31,451 bases of DNA, from the IMG/VR virus record IMGVR_UViG_3300025417_000059, positions 1 to 31,451 of that record; one strand, written 5' to 3'. Below, one piece after another: positions 24,831 through 31,330 of this stretch. The translations under genes were made by a program, and so were the position numbers. Below the pieces are notes generated by a model, which was not told the DNA's origin, made no database searches, and was given only the letters and a program-made list of their open reading frames with translations. The DNA is from a virus. The stretch's first letter is position 1; the number at the start of each line of letters is the position of its first letter.

Positions 24831-24876
24831 ATTGAAATACACTAATAACTTGCGTTTGGTTGATACTCATGGAAGC

Positions 24877-24940
24877 GATCCAGTAGTAGCAAGTACGGTT
24901 ATTATCATGTCCTAACAGTTTCGAATCTGTTATCTGGATC
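24877..24940. repeat. Nested inverted repeat, tRNA-like but not a tRNA
   Basis: GATCCAG (24877-24883) and CTGGATC (24934-24940) enclose an inner TAACAG/CTGTTA stem with the loop TTTCGAAT and a small GTA/TAC stem. On the plus strand this resembles an acceptor stem, D arm and T arm. The T loop has 8 nt, no 5-bp anticodon stem exists and the total is only 64 nt. It lies in the leader of the tmRNA transcript. Function unknown. Confidence 0.4.
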
Positions 24941-24961
24941 TATTAATGTATTTCGATATGA

Positions 24962-25093
24962 TTATTGTACAGCGTGTGTCTTTTTATGTTTCAAAGACTT
25001 CTTCAGTACTTTCATCCAAAACTTTCTTTCTCTTTCGGCATCATGTTCAACACAAGCTTTATAGAGTTTTTTCATTAGTTTCTTCATCTTCAT
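24962..25093 (-). CDS. Small basic ORF in the leader upstream of the tmRNA
   Basis: This 43-codon frame (MKMKKLMKKLYKACVEHDAE, then ERERKFWMKV) is Lys-rich and helical. The first ATG directly follows the -10 box of a strong promoter, so a transcript starting about 7 nt downstream would begin at the second in-frame ATG (25087) and be leaderless for this ORF. It is not recognised, and a plain tmRNA leader is the alternative. Codon use (AAA, GAA) matches the phage. Confidence 0.4.
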   Translation of the reverse strand: MKMKKLMKKLYKACVEHDAERERKFWMKVLKKSLKHKKTHAVQ

Positions 25094-25123
25094 ATTATAC
25101 TCTCTTTATTTATCAATTGTCAA
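25094..25123 (-). promoter_or_regulatory. Strong sigma70 promoter ahead of the tmRNA / gp33 / gp59 cluster
   Basis: Consensus TTGACA (25118-25123) and consensus TATAAT (25094-25099) on the minus strand are 18 bp apart. No terminator is seen downstream, so the transcript should cover the small ORF, the permuted tmRNA, the 78-residue protein, gp33 and gp59. Early host-polymerase transcription is expected. Confidence 0.8.
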
Positions 25124-25253
25124 CTGGCAATACGCTCTGGATATCGATAGGCGAACGTTCCTCTACTACAGCATAGTCTTTGTTGTCTGCATTAAACAAT
25201 AGTTTAACATCATTTTGTCTGTATTTCTCGTATATAATTTTCAATAAAATCAT
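25113..25253 (-). CDS. Small ORF overlapping the nuclease 3' end
   Basis: This 46-codon frame (MILLKIIYEKYRQNDVKLLF, then NADNKDYAVVEERSPIDIQS) starts at an ATG overlapping the nuclease stop region and ends inside the spacer of the promoter at 25094-25123. Composition and codon choice look like real phage coding sequence, with acidic and hydrophobic residues in helical order. It lacks a clear ribosome site, so coupling to the nuclease would be needed. It was not recognised. Confidence 0.4.
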   Translation of the reverse strand: MILLKIIYEKYRQNDVKLLFNADNKDYAVVEERSPIDIQSVLPVDN

Positions 25254-25872
25254 TCAGCGAGATTTCTTCTTCGAATTTTTTAGATTCTACAGTATTATCT
25301 ACGCAAGAGATATTTCCCATATTCTCGCCTTCGATAATGACAAATTTACACACGTATGATGGTACTGGTATACCATTTATATTAGTATCATTATCATAAA
25401 AAGGTATATTCACAACATACATTGATTTTTGAGAATTTTTTAGTTTTTTTCTAGTCTCTTCCTCGATATTTTTCCAGACAACTCTATTCATATTTGGTAT
25501 TTCTGGAACCATATTAGTCATCAAAAATGTTTCATGCATTTCTTTATCATTAGATGCATCCGCCGCGGGGGCTAAATGTCCACGATCAAAACCAGTATTA
25601 GAATAATCAGAAGTGTTTGGGTGTTTACCGATTCTATCGTCTGAATGAAAATCATTAGTTCTTTTAACTGAACCGACCGCACCGTGTTTCAAGTGTTCTG
25701 AAACTAAAATAACTCTATTATGATTTTTATCAAATAAAGAAACATAGAATGAATTACACAATTCTACAGTATTTTTTACCTCTATCGGTTTTGAATCTGG
25801 ATACAGATTTACACACTCAGAAGCTATTACTGAATTACATACAAATAATAACGCTAATAACATTTTTTTCAT
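25210..25872 (-). CDS. Secreted DNA/RNA non-specific endonuclease (NUC1/EndA family)
   Basis: The protein has 220 residues from the ATG at 25872, chosen because it follows a TAGGAC ribosome site and begins directly with a signal peptide (MKKMLLALLFVCNSVIASEC). An upstream ATG at 25905 would add 11 residues in front of it. The core shows the family motif FDRGHLAPAAD (DRGH, with the catalytic His) and a TFLMTNMVPEIPNMN stretch containing the metal-binding Asn. Such enzymes cut DNA and RNA without sequence preference and need Mg2+. The Ser-Glu-Cys after the hydrophobic core suggests export to the periplasm, possibly with disulphides. It overlaps the GIY-YIG gene only if the upstream start is used. 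Confidence 0.85.
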   Translation of the reverse strand: MKKMLLALLFVCNSVIASECVNLYPDSKPIEVKNTVELCNSFYVSLFDKNHNRVILVSEHLKHGAVGSVKRTNDFHSDDRIGKHPNTSDYSNTGFDRGHLAPAADASNDKEMHETFLMTNMVPEIPNMNRVVWKNIEEETRKKLKNSQKSMYVVNIPFYDNDTNINGIPVPSYVCKFVIIEGENMGNISCVDNTVESKKFEEEISLNDFIENYIREIQTK

Positions 25873-25897
25873 TTTTATAGTCCTATTTTTCAAATTA

Positions 25898-26596
25898 CTA
25901 AACATTTATTTTTAATTTACAATTATTATTATGCCAACGTGCTATAACTCTAGCAAAATTTTCATAATTACAATGAATGCATTTTATTTTTGGCAGATTT
26001 AAAGATTTTTCACTCATTCTTTTTTTAGTTTCGTCGCTATGAGAACCACCAGAAAACGATGGACATTTTCTTAGACCTTCAGCGTATTCTTGTTTCCGTC
26101 TCCATGATAATTTTTTTCTACCTTCTTCTGAAAATTTTAATCCAACTCTAGCATCTGCCATATTTTTTTTAGCTTCATCTGATAGTTTCATACCTTTAAT
26201 TGGACTAGGTTTTCCTTTATGTGCATCCGACATTTTTTTTCTAACTTCTGGTCGTTTAGATGGATTATTAATCCCTTTAAATCTAATTGATCTTTTAATT
26301 TTTTCTTTTTCTGTGTGTGCTGGATTCAATTTTCCTGAAGAAAAACCACAAGAACTTAAATTGAAATTCATGCAATTTTCTTTACCAACATTTTCTTGTA
26401 AAAATAATTGCTCTTTCTCTTTTAATTCCGACTCTTCACAGAATAATAATATTTCCCTAGTAAGTTCATCTTTGTTTTTTAAAGAACGTATCCATTTGCC
26501 AGAACCAAAATAATAATCATCTAATTTTTTTGTCGAATGTCTACCTATATAATATTTGCCGCTTTTAGATGTTGTTTTGTAAATAAAGTGATACAT
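25898..26596 (-). CDS. GIY-YIG homing endonuclease with NUMOD3-like repeats
   Basis: This 232-residue protein is a free-standing homing endonuclease of the Seg/I-TevI type. The catalytic domain has FIYKTTS (4-10, in place of GIY), KYYIGRHS (14-21, with R19 as the catalytic Arg), YFGSGKWI (29-36) and a Glu-rich EKEQLFLQEN (60-69) that carries the catalytic acid. About five NUMOD3-like DNA-binding repeats follow (NPSKRPEVRKKMSDAHKGK, GMKLSDEAKKNMADAR, LKFSEEGRKK and similar). A C-terminal CIHC...H...C cluster may bind zinc. It lies between PhoH and the secreted nuclease. The ATG follows AGGA, which a hairpin may hide (see 26606-26625). Confidence 0.88.
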   Translation of the reverse strand: MYHFIYKTTSKSGKYYIGRHSTKKLDDYYFGSGKWIRSLKNKDELTREILLFCEESELKEKEQLFLQENVGKENCMNFNLSSCGFSSGKLNPAHTEKEKIKRSIRFKGINNPSKRPEVRKKMSDAHKGKPSPIKGMKLSDEAKKNMADARVGLKFSEEGRKKLSWRRKQEYAEGLRKCPSFSGGSHSDETKKRMSEKSLNLPKIKCIHCNYENFARVIARWHNNNCKLKINV

Positions 26597-26605
26597 TGTT
26601 TTTTC

Positions 26606-26625
26606 CTATAACACTTTATTTATAG
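26606..26625 (-). promoter_or_regulatory. Hairpin overlapping the GIY-YIG ribosome site
   Basis: On the minus strand CTATAA (26625-26620) can pair with TTATAG (26611-26606) across an 8-nt loop. The 3' arm covers half of the AGGA ribosome site (26607-26604), which is 7 nt before the ATG. The 5' arm lies inside the late promoter. A second inverted repeat, CTTTATT/AATAAAG (26614-26633), overlaps it. Confidence 0.5.
26617..26624 (-). promoter_or_regulatory. Late promoter (TATAAATA) of the GIY-YIG gene
   Basis: A perfect TATAAATA on the minus strand, 20 nt upstream of the ATG at 26596. A transcript beginning near 26610-26612 would lack the 5' arm of the hairpin that covers the ribosome site. Confidence 0.6.
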
Positions 26626-26646
26626 CAATAAAGTCTTTTACTAAAG

Positions 26647-27477
26647 TTAAATATCCAATTTTTCACACGCAATAATCCATGATTTGACTAAAGATGATCT
26701 CATGATGTCCTCTGGCGTAAAATGTATTCTAGTGAATTCTTTCATTGTTGTTGCAACTTTAAGAAAATCCATTAGGCCAGAAGTGTCATGTTTATTTTTA
26801 ATTAGATCATTTTGTTTGGTATCGCCACAAAAAATAATTTTTGATCTATAACCAACTCTAGTAACAATACTTGATAATTCATGAAAAGTCATAGATTGAC
26901 ATTCATCAACTATTACTATTGCATCATCGAATGTACAACCTCTAAGAAAACTAGTGCTTACGAATTCGATATAATCTTGCTCAGTTAATCTAGTATAAGC
27001 ATCTTTTCTACCAAATAACGTTTCGCATATTTGATGATAAGGTTGTTCATAAAGACTCATTTTTTCTTCTACTGAGCCTGGTGTAAATCCTAAGTCTCTA
27101 CCTTGTACAGCAGAACGAACAATTATGATTTTTTTAAATGGATTAGTTTTATCTAGAACCTCTTCTAATGATTTATATAAAGCAATAAAACTTTTTCCTA
27201 CACCAGCGGAACCAGACAACATCATGAAATAATCACCACGTTTATACGCTTCAAAAAATATTTTTTGATTTTCTGTCAACGGTTCGAATGTCTTTAAGTG
27301 ATCTAATTTAATCTTTAAAGAATTGCTGATCTGTTGTGGCTGATACTTCTCTACTTGAGATTTTTCTAAATCTATTGCTGATTCAGATTCTTGTGGTTTT
27401 GTTTGTTTTTGTGTTCGTTGTGTTTTTTGATAGGATTGATCCGGATGTTCGTGAAACTTTTTTGATCTGGTAACCAT
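26647..27477 (-). CDS. phoH: PhoH-like ATPase
   Basis: This 276-residue protein has a polar, Gln-rich N-terminal tail (1-60) followed by a P-loop ATPase of the PhoH family. The Walker A motif is LSGSAGVGKSFIA (about 88-100) and the Walker B is DDAIVIVDECQSM (about 184-196). Between and after them are IIVRSAVQGRDLGFTPGS (like the conserved RP-x-V family block) and IIFCGDTKQNDL (sensor region, 219-230). PhoH is common in phages of aquatic bacteria; its exact role is unresolved and includes proposals of RNA or DNA helicase activity. The start at 27477 has an AAAAAGGCGG ribosome site. Confidence 0.9.
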   Translation of the reverse strand: MVTRSKKFHEHPDQSYQKTQRTQKQTKPQESESAIDLEKSQVEKYQPQQISNSLKIKLDHLKTFEPLTENQKIFFEAYKRGDYFMMLSGSAGVGKSFIALYKSLEEVLDKTNPFKKIIIVRSAVQGRDLGFTPGSVEEKMSLYEQPYHQICETLFGRKDAYTRLTEQDYIEFVSTSFLRGCTFDDAIVIVDECQSMTFHELSSIVTRVGYRSKIIFCGDTKQNDLIKNKHDTSGLMDFLKVATTMKEFTRIHFTPEDIMRSSLVKSWIIACEKLDI

Positions 27478-27562
27478 TAATACCGCCTTTTTCGAGTTTA
27501 GATGCTTGTGACATTTTTAATCTGTCTACTCTATTTATTAATAGATACGGGACTTTATTCAT
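27383..27562 (-). CDS. Possible small ORF overlapping the phoH start
   Basis: A 59-codon frame (MNKVPYLLINRVDRLKMSQA, then SKLEKGGINGYQ) begins 2 nt after the stop of the 92-residue gene and runs 95 nt into phoH in another frame. The upstream part reads like a short helical protein and fills the only gap in a dense gene block. The overlapping part is low-complexity Lys/Asn/Thr and may be a frame shadow. The function is unknown, and the existence uncertain. Confidence 0.3.
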   Translation of the reverse strand: MNKVPYLLINRVDRLKMSQASKLEKGGINGYQIKKVSRTSGSILSKNTTNTKTNKTTRI

Positions 27563-27563
27563 A

Positions 27564-27842
27564 TTACCACTCTCTAGGCATTTTGGTTTTATGTCCTGAC
27601 ATTGTATTTCCCGGTATAGATTCTTTCATTCTTTGGATCACACCACGCTCAAATGCCGCATGAGGTTGCCCTATGCCAGGAACGCTTAATCTAACACCAT
27701 CACTCATAATAGGAAGATTTTCAGCAGAATGATAAATCTCTAAATTTGGATTTTCTTCTAAAAATTTATCTAGTACTGTATAAGACATTCTATGCTCAGA
27801 AATCTCTCCAGTCTCTTTATTTCGCATATCGTAAGATGGCAT
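27564..27842 (-). CDS. Small conserved phage protein, FmdB-like fold without cysteines
   Basis: This 92-residue protein begins MPSYDMRNKETGEISEHRMS and continues YTVLDKFLEENPNLEIYHSA. Similar short proteins in marine T4-like phages start MPTYxFxNxxTGEE and resemble the N-terminal part of FmdB regulatory zinc ribbons, but with the zinc cysteines lost. None are present here. The C-terminal half has GVRLSVPGIGQPHAAFERGV and a basic tail. The function is unknown; a small DNA- or protein-binding role is possible. It is separated by 1 nt from the upstream gene. Confidence 0.65.
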   Translation of the reverse strand: MPSYDMRNKETGEISEHRMSYTVLDKFLEENPNLEIYHSAENLPIMSDGVRLSVPGIGQPHAAFERGVIQRMKESIPGNTMSGHKTKMPREW

Positions 27843-27843
27843 C

Positions 27844-28149
27844 TTATTTTCCAGAAATCATTAAATTTTCTAATTCTTTTCTATTATGCAATGATATTTC
27901 TGAATTATTCAAAGGTGGTATATCATTCAAATCTTCTTTGATCTTTTCATGCACTCTTGATTTCCACAGGGACTTTTGTTCTTCGATTTTTGCAATCGTC
28001 AATTCATCTAATATTACATTTGACAAATTAGAATTGTTTGATATTTTATATGATTGTGATCTAGTCAGTCTAAAATCTTTATATGTTTCTTTAAATACCC
28101 TAAATTCAAGTTTTAATGCACTTGAAAAATCAGATAAAATTCCTTTCAT
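27844..28149 (-). CDS. Unknown protein of the accessory block
   Basis: The protein has 101 residues from the ATG at 28149, chosen because it follows a strong ribosome site (AAAGGAGTATTAAA). The longer in-frame start at 28194 would overlap the upstream gene by 44 nt. It is helical and charged (MKGILSDFSSALKLEFRVFK, KIEEQKSLWKSRVHEKIKED). I do not recognise it and see no catalytic motif. The next gene starts 1 nt after its stop. Confidence 0.6.
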   Translation of the reverse strand: MKGILSDFSSALKLEFRVFKETYKDFRLTRSQSYKISNNSNLSNVILDELTIAKIEEQKSLWKSRVHEKIKEDLNDIPPLNNSEISLHNRKELENLMISGK

Positions 28150-28150
28150 T

Positions 28151-28507
28151 TTAATACTCCTTTGGCTTTGGATATTTTCTTTTAACTGCATCAACTTTAT
28201 TTAAATAGTCATTCATCAATTGTAAATGTTCTTCGCATGACGCTCTTTGTTGCCAATAATAAGCATCGATGAAATCTTCGATTGGTGGATACTCATTTTT
28301 ACGCAATTCTTTGTATGCAACTGATTTTAATCTTTCGCATTCAGTCATCAGTTCATCCCATGTGGGTACGGGTTGATGATGCCACCATGCTTCAAATGTA
28401 CTATTGTTTAAACGATACATTGCACCAGGGCGTAGGCTTTCAATTGCATCGTTAATGCCGTATCGACCAGCAGGCATTGGATTATAATTATTAAAAATAT
28501 CTGTCAT
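28151..28507 (-). CDS. Conserved tail-associated or fibre-related small protein
   Basis: This 118-residue protein starts MTDIFNNYNPMPAGRYGIND, followed by a region around RPGAMYRLNNSTFEAW and PVPTWDELMTECERL. It ends with NEYPPIEDFIDAYYWQQ, then YLNKVDAVKRKYPKP. The last block resembles the 'YPxIxDxLDA...YxxxVxxVKxKYPKP' segment of small tail or fibre-associated proteins in T4-like aquatic phages (XkdW-like). It is the only virion-like gene in this block and has its own candidate late promoter at 28585-28592. The exact function is unknown. Ribosome site TGAGGTAAATT. Confidence 0.6.
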   Translation of the reverse strand: MTDIFNNYNPMPAGRYGINDAIESLRPGAMYRLNNSTFEAWWHHQPVPTWDELMTECERLKSVAYKELRKNEYPPIEDFIDAYYWQQRASCEEHLQLMNDYLNKVDAVKRKYPKPKEY

Positions 28508-28510
28508 AAT

Positions 28511-29071
28511 TTACCTCAATTGATACCAAGTAGGAACTTCACGAGAATTGATTTTACCAGACCAACTGGCTAAATGTTGTTTATTATTTATATAGTATTT
28601 TTTATACGACGCAATCGAATCGTTTGGAATGATACATTCTTCTGGCATTGCAGGAGTTGGTTCAGTAAATCTAGCAAGAGGAATATTATCAGGAACAATA
28701 TCGTGCAGCATTTTTATTAGACCTTCACGCTCTGCTTTATGTACTTTACCGTAACGATAAGTATATTCTTTGCACAATTCAACTAATAGGTTAGATAACC
28801 ACATATAGTTTGCAACAGATTGTCTTACCCAAACAGCGGACGGGTGATTAATGTGAGTAGCACTATACAATAAATTATCACGCTCATCATGCAAGCAATA
28901 AATTGTTTTTTTCCGTCCAGTACTAGAGTTGCTAACGCTAATAGTGCCATCAAGTATACGATGGGCTGTAGATAGTAATTGAGCATATTCCAAAATCATT
29001 TTAACAACATGTTTATCGACATGCATTTCTGCACACGTTTTAGTATTTTCATCAAGATAAAAAATATTCAA
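28511..29071 (-). CDS. Conserved phage protein with paired DKHVVKM / HPSAVWVR motifs (TTG start)
   Basis: This 186-residue protein contains MHVDKHVVKMILEYAQLLST (17-36), ATHINHPSAVWVRQSVANY (about 71-89) and KEYTYRYGKVHKAE (100-113), followed by NIPLARFTEPTPAMPEE and a YKKYYI ... LASW tail. I recognise this pattern from proteins common in T4-like and other aquatic phages, some annotated as pyrimidine-dimer glycosylase-like. The function is not established. Histidines H17, H21 and H76 are candidates for an active site. The start is TTG at 29071 with GAGG 8 nt upstream; no suitable ATG exists. A strong sigma70 promoter lies at 29121-29149. Confidence 0.7.
   Translation of the reverse strand: MNIFYLDENTKTCAEMHVDKHVVKMILEYAQLLSTAHRILDGTISVSNSSTGRKKTIYCLHDERDNLLYSATHINHPSAVWVRQSVANYMWLSNLLVELCKEYTYRYGKVHKAEREGLIKMLHDIVPDNIPLARFTEPTPAMPEECIIPNDSIASYKKYYINNKQHLASWSGKINSREVPTWYQLR
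28585..28592 (-). promoter_or_regulatory. Internal late promoter (TATAAATA) ahead of the tail-associated gene
   Basis: A perfect TATAAATA on the minus strand inside the 3' part of the preceding gene, about 78 nt upstream of the ATG at 28507. It would give late expression to the fibre-related protein, which otherwise lies among early genes. A chance match is possible. Confidence 0.45.
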
Positions 29072-29120
29072 GATAAAGCCTCATAATGTATAGTGTAATG
29101 TGTAATGTAGTGTAGTAGAC

Positions 29121-29149
29121 AGTATAGCACATACTGCCTAGTGTGTCAA
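29121..29149 (-). promoter_or_regulatory. Sigma70 promoter for the accessory/PhoH block
   Basis: Minus strand TTGACA (29144-29149) and TATACT (29121-29126) separated by 17 bp, directly after the homospermidine synthase stop. The leader that follows (about 29072-29115) is a TACA/ACAT-rich imperfect repeat before the GAGG ribosome site. Confidence 0.8.
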
Positions 29150-29153
29150 ATCA

Positions 29154-30593
29154 TCAGGTCCATACACGGAAATTTTCGAAAGAGCAAGGGTTTCTAGCAT
29201 CGTATTCACGATAAAATAGAGAATTCTTGTCTTCATTTGGTCTCCAATCTGTCATTTCAAAAGGAATCGGACCCAGATAAGGATCAGCATATTTTAAAAC
29301 ATAATCAAATGGGATTTGTTCGGGTTCAATATATCCTAGTCTTGGATTCTGAATTGCCCACATAATAGCACCTAGCATAGATGCTACGACTTGAACTGAT
29401 GTAGCATTTTCGCCTGGAATTAATTTTCTAGCAGCTTCGATTTCTAGTTGAGAACCGTGCCACATTGCGAAATCATCACCAATTAGAAGAACACCGAGTT
29501 CGTCCATTCCAGAAACAACTTCGTCTTTAGCAATACGTGTTTTAGATTGTAAATCGAGTTCACGGCCACGCATTTCGTGTACAGATGCAATAGCAGCATC
29601 AGTAGGTTGATAAACGTAGTAAACTGATGGTCTAAATGAACCGTCTTTTGTTGTGAAATACTCACTGATAGTAATTGCTTCACTGTGCTGAACACAGAAA
29701 CCGTTATAACTACCGCCGACTGGAACCCATGATTTCATCAATACCGATAATCCAGGTTGCTCTAGATATGCTGCGTTTCCTTGTGATCTACCGCCTTCTG
29801 GATGTTTGTTTTCGTGTGTTCCCCAACCCATTTCAGCAGGAGCACGACCTTCAGCCCAGAAACCTTCACATGACCAGCTATTAACAAATTCGTTGACTTC
29901 CTTTGGTTTATCGATAATCTGTGTATCACGTTCTGCAATATGAACAACTCTAACTTTTAGAGATTTCATTAGTTGCGCCCAACCTTGTTGATCTTGAGGT
30001 GCTTCGACTTTTTTACCGTTCTTTTTAGCTAACTCTAGTAATGCACGTTTAGTCAAATGAGTTACTAAGCCTGGATTAGCACCGTGTGTAGCTACACAAG
30101 TAGCCGCATTTGGATACTTTTTAGCAAATTCTCTGATTTCTTTATGTGTTGCATACAGTGTACGATCAGCTAAATTCTTGATTTTCTCGTCTGAATGATG
30201 TTCCCAACGTTCTAGTGATGTGTTGATATACATTACGTTGTGTTGAAAACACCATTTCATAATCGATTGTGCATCGATATTTAACGAAACGTCAATTAAA
30301 AAACCACCATCTTCTAGATACTTTGATAGTGTAGAATCTAGATTTTTTGCAACAATTTGTTTTCTTACGTACTGTACGCCGTTGTTTTTATTACGTTGTT
30401 TGAAAAGTTTTGAATGATCGTCTTTTTCAAGTACCGTAATATTTTTTGGATTTGAACTGATGTGCTTTAAAATGATAGGAAGAATTGCTTGTCCTACGCT
30501 ACCATATCCAATTATAAGAATTTTTTTGTCAAAATCGACAAATCTCTCTCTAGGAGTTTCGATAAATTCTCTAAAAGTAATTATAGATGACAT
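29154..30593 (-). CDS. hss: Homospermidine synthase (auxiliary metabolic gene)
   Basis: This 479-residue protein matches bacterial homospermidine synthase, which makes the polyamine homospermidine from putrescine in an NAD-dependent reaction. The Rossmann start is KKILIIGYGSVGQAILPII (23-41; GYGSVG, G29, G31, G34). VSLNIDAQSIMKWC (about 102-115), YINTSLERWEHHSDEK (about 122-137), ATHGANPGLVTHLTKRALL (about 168-186) and GRAPAEMGWGTHE (about 249-261) are hallmark blocks of the family. The length equals that of bacterial enzymes (about 477 aa), with no frame breaks. A saccharopine-dehydrogenase relative is the alternative, but the ANPGLV and AEMGWGTHE blocks favour Hss. A CATAAATA late-like element lies 38 nt upstream. 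Confidence 0.9.
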   Translation of the reverse strand: MSSIITFREFIETPRERFVDFDKKILIIGYGSVGQAILPIILKHISSNPKNITVLEKDDHSKLFKQRNKNNGVQYVRKQIVAKNLDSTLSKYLEDGGFLIDVSLNIDAQSIMKWCFQHNVMYINTSLERWEHHSDEKIKNLADRTLYATHKEIREFAKKYPNAATCVATHGANPGLVTHLTKRALLELAKKNGKKVEAPQDQQGWAQLMKSLKVRVVHIAERDTQIIDKPKEVNEFVNSWSCEGFWAEGRAPAEMGWGTHENKHPEGGRSQGNAAYLEQPGLSVLMKSWVPVGGSYNGFCVQHSEAITISEYFTTKDGSFRPSVYYVYQPTDAAIASVHEMRGRELDLQSKTRIAKDEVVSGMDELGVLLIGDDFAMWHGSQLEIEAARKLIPGENATSVQVVASMLGAIMWAIQNPRLGYIEPEQIPFDYVLKYADPYLGPIPFEMTDWRPNEDKNSLFYREYDARNPCSFENFRVWT

Positions 30594-30630
30594 TTGTAAT
30601 ACCCTATTAAAATGTTTTAAGTTTCAATAT

Positions 30631-30638
30631 TATTTATG
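30631..30638 (-). promoter_or_regulatory. Late-promoter-like CATAAATA upstream of hss
   Basis: CATAAATA on the minus strand, 38 nt upstream of the hss ATG at 30593, in the 85-nt gap after the previous gene. It is the same one-base variant seen at 14388-14395. Confidence 0.35.
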
Positions 30639-30678
30639 CATTACGATAATACACAACAAATATACAAAAAATAATTAA

Positions 30679-31044
30679 CTATTTATTAGAATACCAAGTT
30701 TCATCTGCACGATGCACAAATCTTTCGTCAATTGCACAATTTGTTGTAATAGTTGGTCTAAGTTCTGTTTGAGCATAACCAGATGTTTCAATTTCTTTTG
30801 GATTTATATGAATACCCCACAAATGAGTACTGTTAGTTGTATCACATTTAGGTAAACTTTCGATATACTCTTCTGGATAATCAAGAACTCGTAATTCGTC
30901 AAATTTAAAACCAGAACTTTTAAGAAAAAGTTCCAATTCATATGCAATAATATCTAAATCATTCGTTTCAATCTCTACTGTCTTTTTTGTTGGAGTACCA
31001 AATAGACTACTATCTTTATCTTCAGAAATTAGAGTGAATTTCAT
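30679..31044 (-). CDS. Unknown accessory protein
   Basis: I do not recognise this 121-residue acidic protein. It begins with beta-like sequence (MKFTLISEDKDSSLFGTPTK), then a helical segment (DLDIIAYELELFLKSSGFKF) and a polar C-terminus (YAQTELRPTITTNCAIDERF). No motif is visible. It overlaps the upstream 92-residue gene by 4 nt (ATGA), so the pair is probably translationally coupled. Confidence 0.6.
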   Translation of the reverse strand: MKFTLISEDKDSSLFGTPTKKTVEIETNDLDIIAYELELFLKSSGFKFDELRVLDYPEEYIESLPKCDTTNSTHLWGIHINPKEIETSGYAQTELRPTITTNCAIDERFVHRADETWYSNK

Positions 31045-31319
31045 AGCTTAGGAATCTCCGGCATTTTAACTGTAGGTGTCTTTAATGATTTAACTCGTTT
31101 TTCAATATCTTCTGATGATACAGTTTGCATTGCAAATTGAGCAAATTGAGAGTAAGGATTCTTAACTCTAAGTGAAATTTTACCGCCTATGATTGCTTCA
31201 GTTCTCCAGAACAATTCACAACCGCCTGCTGCTAAAGGTGCAATCTCAAATACTAAATCTAGATCGACCAAGACTTTACAACCTTTTTCTAAACTATCAA
31301 CTTCAACATATAAACTCAT
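31041..31319 (-). CDS. Unknown accessory protein
   Basis: This 92-residue protein has a beta-rich N-terminus (MSLYVEVDSLEKGCKVLVDL) and a middle with APLAAGGCELFWRTEAIIGG, ending in a Pro/Lys tail (KTPTVKMPEIPKL). I do not recognise it. It has a ribosome site AAAGGAAATAAA just before the ATG and lies upstream of, and overlaps, the 121-residue gene. Confidence 0.6.
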   Translation of the reverse strand: MSLYVEVDSLEKGCKVLVDLDLVFEIAPLAAGGCELFWRTEAIIGGKISLRVKNPYSQFAQFAMQTVSSEDIEKRVKSLKTPTVKMPEIPKL

Positions 31320-31330
31320 TTTATTTCCTT

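Noticed and set aside
24877-24940. Possible tRNA gene on the plus strand
   Set aside because: T loop of 8 nt, no anticodon stem, total 64 nt, no plausible CCA. It is listed only as an inverted repeat.
24641-25176. Plus-strand ORFs of 64 and 76 codons
   Set aside because: They are antisense to the tmRNA and to the small minus-strand ORFs, have no ribosome site and no recognisable protein features.
25873-25905. Longer start for the secreted nuclease at 25905
   Set aside because: It would put 11 extra residues before the signal peptide and overlap the upstream gene; the ATG at 25872 has a ribosome site and starts the signal peptide directly.
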